The notes below the pieces were generated by a model that saw only the letters and a program-made list of their open reading frames with translations, was not told where the DNA came from and made no database searches. A program made the translations under genes and the position numbers. Positions 23,736 to 27,826 of a stretch of DNA of 27,826 nucleotides are shown piece by piece (positions within the stretch are counted from its first letter, which is position 1; every line of letters starts with the position of its first letter). The stretch is taken from NCBI GenBank assembly GCA_947176115.1, contig CAMWPK010000003.1, positions 1-27,826 of the forward strand, read 5' to 3'. This DNA comes from an uncultured Clostridia bacterium (GTDB lineage Bacteria; Bacillota; Clostridia; Christensenellales; UBA3700).

Positions 23736-24924
23736 CCACAGCCTCCTTAAAATTTTCTATGATATATTCCACTTCTTCGTCTGTCAAGAGCGTATGCAAC
23801 GGCAACGTAATCTCATTGCTATACAAGTCGTAAGCGTTGGGATAATTCTTTATATCGAATCCCAGTTCTTTATATCCGCTAAACATAGGCAATGGCTTAT
23901 AATGCACGTTGGTAGCGATACAGGCGTTTGCCATTTTGACAATTATCTCGTTGCGTTTTGCCTCGTCGATACCCTTTATTCTAGTGATATACAGATGCCC
24001 GCTACTATCATAATCATTTGTGTAATGCGTGATAGATTGAATTGCCGTACCCTTAAAGGCGTCGTCATACTTTGATATTATTTCTCTGCGCCTTGCGAGC
24101 AAGCTATCGTATCTCTTTAATTGCACAAGACCGAGAGAAGCCATGATATCCGTCATGTTGCACTTATATCCCAACATCTTTATGTCATATTCCCATGCGC
24201 CCGCCTTCATCTTGGATAGCGCGTCTTTAGACTGCCCGTGCAAACTGTCAAGCACAAATTGAGTATATATAAAATCGTTGTCAATACCTTTAATATCTCT
24301 CCACGTAACAGCCCCGCCTTCTGCAGTCGTCAAATTCTTGACGGCATGGAAGGAAAACGACGTGAAGTCTGCAATTTCTCCTGACGTCTTACCGTATTGC
24401 GTCGCTCCGAAAGAATGCGCCGAGTCTGCGATAACAACTATTCTGCCTATTGCTCTTTGAATATCGTTGGACGGTTTGAATATGCATTTATTTTCATTGG
24501 CAATCTTAAAAAGAGATTCATAATCGGCGATTACGCCCGCAATATCTACTCCTATAATGGCTTTTGTCTTTTCCGTAACGGCCTTGCGCACGTTGTCAGC
24601 CGAAATATAAAAATTATCCTTGTCGGTATCTACAAGCACGATTTTAGCCCCGACGTGGTTAATTACGCTTGCAGAAGCCGTATAAGTGTAAGCGCTGGTG
24701 ATAACTTCGTCGCCCTCGCCGATACCCAAAAATCTCAAAATCAATTCGAGTCCTGCCGTAGCGGAATTAAGACATACCGCCTTTTGCGTATGGCAATACT
24801 CGGCAATAAGTTTTTCGAACTTTTTAGTCTTAGGTCCCGTCGTTATCCAACCTGACTTAAGCGTATCTACGACCTCGTCTATCTCCTCTTGAGTGATATC
24901 AGGCGGTGAAAATTTGATATTCAT
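23728..24924 (-). CDS. DegT/DnrJ/EryC1-family PLP aminotransferase
   Basis: Aminates a UDP-4-keto-6-deoxy sugar to a 4-amino sugar for the glycan. About 398 residues from the preferred ATG; an in-frame GTG two codons upstream (24930) touches the RBS TAGGAAA and is less likely. Motifs: SGWITTGPKTKKFE and NSATAGLELILRFLGIGEGD in the N-terminal part, ADSAHSFGA for the PLP ring, and SFHAVKNLTTAEGGA with the Schiff-base Lys196. An insert of roughly 15 residues (FKPSNDIQRAIGRI) precedes the ADSAHS motif. First gene of the operon. The 4,6-dehydratase (PglF/CapD type) and N-acetyltransferase that usually work with it are not in the window and would have to lie elsewhere. Confidence 0.9.
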   Translation of the reverse strand: MNIKFSPPDITQEEIDEVVDTLKSGWITTGPKTKKFEKLIAEYCHTQKAVCLNSATAGLELILRFLGIGEGDEVITSAYTYTASASVINHVGAKIVLVDTDKDNFYISADNVRKAVTEKTKAIIGVDIAGVIADYESLFKIANENKCIFKPSNDIQRAIGRIVVIADSAHSFGATQYGKTSGEIADFTSFSFHAVKNLTTAEGGAVTWRDIKGIDNDFIYTQFVLDSLHGQSKDALSKMKAGAWEYDIKMLGYKCNMTDIMASLGLVQLKRYDSLLARRREIISKYDDAFKGTAIQSITHYTNDYDSSGHLYITRIKGIDEAKRNEIIVKMANACIATNVHYKPLPMFSGYKELGFDIKNYPNAYDLYSNEITLPLHTLLTDEEVEYIIENFKEAVGV

Positions 24925-24953
24925 ACGCACTTTCCTATTTTAGTATTTATAAT

Positions 24954-24982
24954 ATTATAACATTATGCGCGTAAAAAGACAA
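24954..24982 (-). promoter_or_regulatory. Promoter of the surface polysaccharide operon
   Basis: Leftward TTGTCT (24982-24977), a 17-base spacer and a perfect TATAAT (24959-24954). Transcription would start near 24947, about 23 bases before the aminotransferase ATG. It lies just downstream of the GH20 terminator, so the operon is transcribed separately from GH20. Confidence 0.7.
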
Positions 24983-25006
24983 CATAAATTTACATATATT
25001 ATTGCC

Positions 25007-25034
25007 AAGAAAAAACCTCGTCTTTCAACGAGGC
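25007..25034 (-). terminator. Intrinsic terminator of the GH20 gene
   Basis: Leftward stem CCTCGT / ACGAGG (25028-25033 with 25016-25021) around a 6-base loop, followed by TTTTTTCTT. It lies 15 bases past the GH20 stop codon and separates it from the polysaccharide operon. Confidence 0.85.
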
Positions 25035-25048
25035 TTTATAATCTTCAA

Positions 25049-26629
25049 TTATTTATTTTCCGCAGTTTGGATTTTTGCAAGCTGATTGAGTTCATAATCG
25101 GGATTAACTCGCCACAAATTCCATTTAAGAGCATATGAAAATGCGCGGAGCGGATAAGTCTTTCCTCTATAAATTTTGGGCGGACATATCTTGCAACCGA
25201 TTTTATCAAAGAATGGACGCAGGTTTTCCATACGCGCTTCAAATTCCAAGTAATTGCGGTCTTCTTTCTTCATCCAACACACTTCGCTGAAAGCAACCAA
25301 ACGCGCATACGTAAGCATATCAAGTTTTGTTTCGTCCCGTATATACTCTGCCCACTGCGGTATTTCCATACCCAAAACGTTGCTCTCTTCTTTAATGCCC
25401 AGAGTTTTTGCAGAAAAACCATAAGTCTTCTTAAGCGGTCTAACGTTGTAGGGATGGTCCATATATACGTAATTTACCATAGATAAAATGCACTTACCGC
25501 CATTAGCCATCCAATCAAATTCGTTTTTGTTGCCACTGCTGTGCTTTATCCACCATTGCGCTACGACGTCGTTGTCCATAATATCTTTTGCGTCCAGCAT
25601 CTCATTCCAACCTATCAATCTCTTGCCTTTTGCGCGCAAATACTTTGCTATCTCATTGTTGAAATACCCCTGCAAAGCATTCTCGTCTTTCAGACCCAAC
25701 AGTTTGATTTTTTCCTGACAGCAAGGACATTTTTCCCATCGATTTTTGGGCGCTTCATCTCCGCCAATATGAAAAAATTTGCCTGTAAATATACGGCATA
25801 ATTCATCAATTACGTCTTTGGCAAAGTCGTATACGTCGTCTTTTCCGCAACAGCAGATATTGTCCATAATACCCCATCTGTCACTAACGTCCGTTTGCTC
25901 TGCAGTACACGATAAATTGGGATAGCAAGCTATCGCCGACACCATATGACCCGGCATATCAATTTCGGGTATAACCTCAATATGCCTATCTTTGGCGTAA
26001 GCTACGATTTGCTTCATATCGTCTTGAGTATAGTACAGATTGCGACCGTATTCATTTTCGTCATACCCCCAATTTCCCGACCCCATAAATGCCTTGGGGG
26101 AAAGCGGAGTACGCTTGCGTATAGCGCCCTTTTGCGTCAATAGCGGATACTTCTTTATCTCAGCTCTCCAGCCTTGGTCGTCCGTCAAATGCCAGTGAAA
26201 TTTGTTCATCTTAAGATGCGCCATTACGTCTAGTATTTGCTTAATCTTTTCCACTCTCCAAAAGTGACGCGCGCAATCCAAGGAAAAGCCTCTGTATTGA
26301 TAATTCGGGCTATCTTCCACGTATACTCTTTGCATCCCGTCTTGAGTAAAAATCTGTTGCATAGTCATAAGCGCGTAGAAAGCTCCTTGCTCCGTCTTTG
26401 CGCTCACCGTAACTCTGTCTTGCGCGCTATCTATACGGTACGCCTCGTCTTGCATATTCCTATCGATTTCAAAAAATACTCGGCAGTTTTCTCCCCCGGG
26501 AATATCTGCCAAAAACTCCTTTAACAACGCTTTGGTATTGACAAAAGCGCCCGATATGACGCTGTTTTTACCAAGCGCGATACTTCCTTCTTTTTCTTCG
26601 ACTATTGTCGGCAAAGGTATGATATTCAT
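25049..26629 (-). CDS. Beta-N-acetylhexosaminidase, glycoside hydrolase family 20
   Basis: Removes terminal beta-linked GlcNAc or GalNAc. It is 526 residues with no signal peptide, so probably acts on imported oligosaccharides in the cytoplasm. An N-terminal GH20b-type domain (1 to about 107, ending YYALMT-like FYALMTMQQIF) precedes the TIM-barrel domain: YRGFSLDCARHFW, KMNKFHWHLTDDQGWR, PEIDMPGHM, and HIGGDEAPK with the catalytic Asp291-Glu292 pair. GWNEML and a Trp-rich VAQWW follow. A cysteine-rich patch (DNICCCGK and CPCCQEK) lies around the active site region and may bind metal or simply reflect an anaerobic lifestyle. RBS GGGGGAG precedes the ATG. Own promoter and terminator. Confidence 0.94.
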   Translation of the reverse strand: MNIIPLPTIVEEKEGSIALGKNSVISGAFVNTKALLKEFLADIPGGENCRVFFEIDRNMQDEAYRIDSAQDRVTVSAKTEQGAFYALMTMQQIFTQDGMQRVYVEDSPNYQYRGFSLDCARHFWRVEKIKQILDVMAHLKMNKFHWHLTDDQGWRAEIKKYPLLTQKGAIRKRTPLSPKAFMGSGNWGYDENEYGRNLYYTQDDMKQIVAYAKDRHIEVIPEIDMPGHMVSAIACYPNLSCTAEQTDVSDRWGIMDNICCCGKDDVYDFAKDVIDELCRIFTGKFFHIGGDEAPKNRWEKCPCCQEKIKLLGLKDENALQGYFNNEIAKYLRAKGKRLIGWNEMLDAKDIMDNDVVAQWWIKHSSGNKNEFDWMANGGKCILSMVNYVYMDHPYNVRPLKKTYGFSAKTLGIKEESNVLGMEIPQWAEYIRDETKLDMLTYARLVAFSEVCWMKKEDRNYLEFEARMENLRPFFDKIGCKICPPKIYRGKTYPLRAFSYALKWNLWRVNPDYELNQLAKIQTAENK

Positions 26630-26678
26630 TTTCTCCCCCTAATAATTTCCAGAACGATATTCCTTATATAATATTTAT

Positions 26679-26707
26679 ATTCTATCACAAATACCAATAC
26701 AATTCAA
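26679..26707 (-). promoter_or_regulatory. Promoter of the GH20 gene
   Basis: Leftward TTGAAT (26707-26702), 17-base spacer, TAGAAT (26684-26679). The leader would be about 40 bases and ends in the strong RBS GGGGGAG. Confidence 0.6.
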
Positions 26708-26729
26708 GTATCGCATATTATTTCGAAAT

Positions 26730-26763
26730 AAAAAAGGACGGGGTACAACTCTTACTCCGTCCT
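26730..26763 (-). terminator. Intrinsic terminator of the zinc-ribbon gene pair
   Basis: Leftward stem AGGACGG (26763-26757) / CCGTCCT (26741-26735), extendable through one mismatch, then a run of T residues and TATTT. It lies about 26 bases past the stop of the second zinc-ribbon gene. Confidence 0.78.
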
Positions 26764-26788
26764 CACCGTAATCTTTTCTCAGACCGCG

Positions 26789-27352
26789 TTAAATAATGAA
26801 AATAAAGATTGCCAACGCGCCCAACACAATACCGACAATCGAGAGTACTTTGCCGTTGGTGGCTTTAGGCTTGCCGTCATACTCTCCCGTATTGCAAAGT
26901 TCCAATGCCTTATTGGCTTTTGAAAGACCGATAGCGCCAAAAACTATTCCAAGTATTCCGCCGAGAAGACCAAATATCAAAGCCAAAATTCCATAAGTAT
27001 TGGCGTCTTTAGCAAACTTATTGAACAAAAGGTATTTATGCTGAGAACCGCCGTTATTGTTCTGCGCAGAAGACTTAGCGACTTGATCGTCGTATTCTAC
27101 GTGAGATTCAACTTGGCTTTGAGGCTTGACAAAGTCGTCGTTTTTGTCAACATCATTACTCCACTCTTTATCAAAATCATTACCGACGTCGCCTTGGAAG
27201 TCTACTTTTGCCGACGTCACTTCCTCAAAATCTTGTTTAGCGCAATTATTTTCTTGCGAAAAGTCGTCATCTTGCTTTAATTTGCAACCGCAATATCCGC
27301 AATATATATCATTTTCCTCGACTTGTCCGCCACAGTTTCTACAATATTTCAT
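26789..27352 (-). CDS. Zinc-ribbon membrane protein with a DUF4190-like C-terminus
   Basis: A 187-residue protein of unknown function in three parts. The N-terminal zinc ribbon MKYCRNCGG...YCGYCGC has Cys4, Cys7, Cys18 and Cys21, with an extra Cys23. The middle, about 30-115, is hydrophilic and acidic, low in complexity and probably disordered. The C-terminal part has two membrane helices (about 118-143 and 168-187) around a short loop, with GILALIFGLLGGILGIVFGA resembling DUF4190. The ribbon should face the cytoplasm. RBS TAGGAGAGG. It starts 21 bases after the upstream zinc-ribbon gene, in the same transcript. Proteins of this layout are common in Clostridia and remain uncharacterised. Confidence 0.82.
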   Translation of the reverse strand: MKYCRNCGGQVEENDIYCGYCGCKLKQDDDFSQENNCAKQDFEEVTSAKVDFQGDVGNDFDKEWSNDVDKNDDFVKPQSQVESHVEYDDQVAKSSAQNNNGGSQHKYLLFNKFAKDANTYGILALIFGLLGGILGIVFGAIGLSKANKALELCNTGEYDGKPKATNGKVLSIVGIVLGALAIFIFII

Positions 27353-27373
27353 ATCCTCTCCTAACTCCTTAGT

Positions 27374-27775
27374 TTATATCCAAAACACAATTGAACATAC
27401 TATGAGAACAACCACCGACAATACGCTCAACGCAATACAAACCTTTGAGCATATAGCGCCGACTTTGCAAAACATCGCTCCCGTTTTGTCATTGTCTTGA
27501 CCTTTTTCTTTAGCTATTTTTGCAAATACCAAACTTACGATGGCGCAAATAAACGTGCCCAACGTCAAAGACGCAATACCGCACACAAAGCATATCAGCG
27601 CTTCAAAATTCTTGCTCGCCGACTCTGTCAAGTTATTAATAGAATCCTCTACCGTAGTACGCTTATCCTGCGCATTGTTTGAGCTCGAATGGGTATCCTC
27701 CGCTTGAGCTCCGCAACTTGAACAATAAGTGTCTAAATCGTCCAATTTGTTACCGCAATTTCTACAATACTTCAT
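27374..27775 (-). CDS. Zinc-ribbon membrane protein, shorter paralogue-like
   Basis: About 133 residues, function unknown. The N-terminal zinc ribbon MKYCRNCGNKLDDLDTYCSS has Cys4, Cys7, Cys18 and Cys21, almost the same start as the next gene's product. A short hydrophilic linker (about 25-55) leads to two or three hydrophobic segments (about 58-85 and 106-133) rich in Cys, Ile and Val. The second ATG (27775) is chosen because AAGGAG lies 6 bases upstream and the earlier in-frame ATG (27790) overlaps that RBS. It is the first gene of a two-gene operon. The similar ribbons suggest related roles, but the membrane parts differ, so simple duplication is uncertain. Confidence 0.8.
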   Translation of the reverse strand: MKYCRNCGNKLDDLDTYCSSCGAQAEDTHSSSNNAQDKRTTVEDSINNLTESASKNFEALICFVCGIASLTLGTFICAIVSLVFAKIAKEKGQDNDKTGAMFCKVGAICSKVCIALSVLSVVVLIVCSIVFWI

Positions 27776-27802
27776 ATATCGCTCCTTCATATTGGTACAT
27801 TT

Positions 27803-27808
27803 ATTATA
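27803..27808 (-). promoter_or_regulatory. -10 box upstream of the zinc-ribbon operon
   Basis: A perfect TATAAT reads leftward about 28 bases before the first zinc-ribbon ATG. The matching -35 box would fall at or beyond the window edge (27826), so only half of the promoter can be checked. Confidence 0.45.
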
Positions 27809-27826
27809 CTACGCTTTATTTCATTT

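Noticed and set aside
23227..24075. 282-codon open frame on the plus strand across the phosphoglycosyl transferase and aminotransferase
   Set aside because: Antisense to two genes with intact catalytic motifs; the translation has no known motif and no upstream signals.
27776..27790. Upstream ATG for the shorter zinc-ribbon protein
   Set aside because: The codon overlaps the AAGGAG that serves the next ATG, and the ribbon normally begins at MKYC.

Overview
The window looks like part of the chromosome of a low-GC anaerobic Bacillota, probably an uncultured gut Clostridia lineage. The support is AT-rich intergenic DNA, near-consensus sigma-A promoters, strong AGGAGG-type ribosome binding sites, tight operons, intrinsic terminators and gene families typical of Clostridia. 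The lineage is inference only. Every gene is on the minus strand except the first. I see no tRNA, rRNA, CRISPR array, transposase or phage gene.

Region 1 (1-3524): a plus-strand cytoplasmic GH38 alpha-mannosidase with its own promoter, a leader hairpin that touches its ribosome binding site, and a strong terminator. It converges on the inositol operon, whose end is closed by a second, bidirectional terminator.

Region 2 (3525-12078): a complete myo-inositol catabolic operon transcribed leftward as iolJ-iolC-iolB-iolD-iolE-iolA-iolG from a perfect TTGACA-17-TATAAT promoter. Together the enzymes convert myo-inositol to inosose (IolG), diketone (IolE), 5-deoxyglucuronate (IolD), 2-deoxy-5-ketogluconate (IolB) and its 6-phosphate (IolC), then to DHAP plus malonate semialdehyde (IolJ), and finally acetyl-CoA (IolA). 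No inositol transporter or regulator is in the window. A palindromic, MITE-like repeat block of about 0.3 kb lies between iolA and iolG, separating iolG from the rest.

Region 3 (12162-12666): a small TM2-domain membrane protein with its own likely promoter and terminator.

Region 4 (12696-24982): a twelve-gene surface polysaccharide operon, transcribed leftward from a promoter at about 24954-24982. Order of transcription: DegT aminotransferase, PglC/WcaJ-type phosphoglycosyl transferase, GT2, LicD, IspD-like cytidylyltransferase, GT4, EpsG/Wzy-like polymerase, Wzx flippase, TagB/TagF-like polyol-phosphate transferase, a second IspD-like cytidylyltransferase, an IspD-SDR fusion resembling Haemophilus Bcs1, and a second GT2. 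Three IspD-type domains and two different transferase families for CDP-activated substrates suggest a Wzx/Wzy-made glycan decorated or linked with polyol phosphates, at least one likely ribitol phosphate. This is the most interesting part of the window.

Region 5 (25007-27826): a cytoplasmic GH20 beta-hexosaminidase with its own promoter and terminator, then two zinc-ribbon membrane proteins of unknown function in one short operon at the window edge. The two leaderless glycosidases (GH38 and GH20) suggest that mannose- and HexNAc-containing oligosaccharides are broken down inside the cell.
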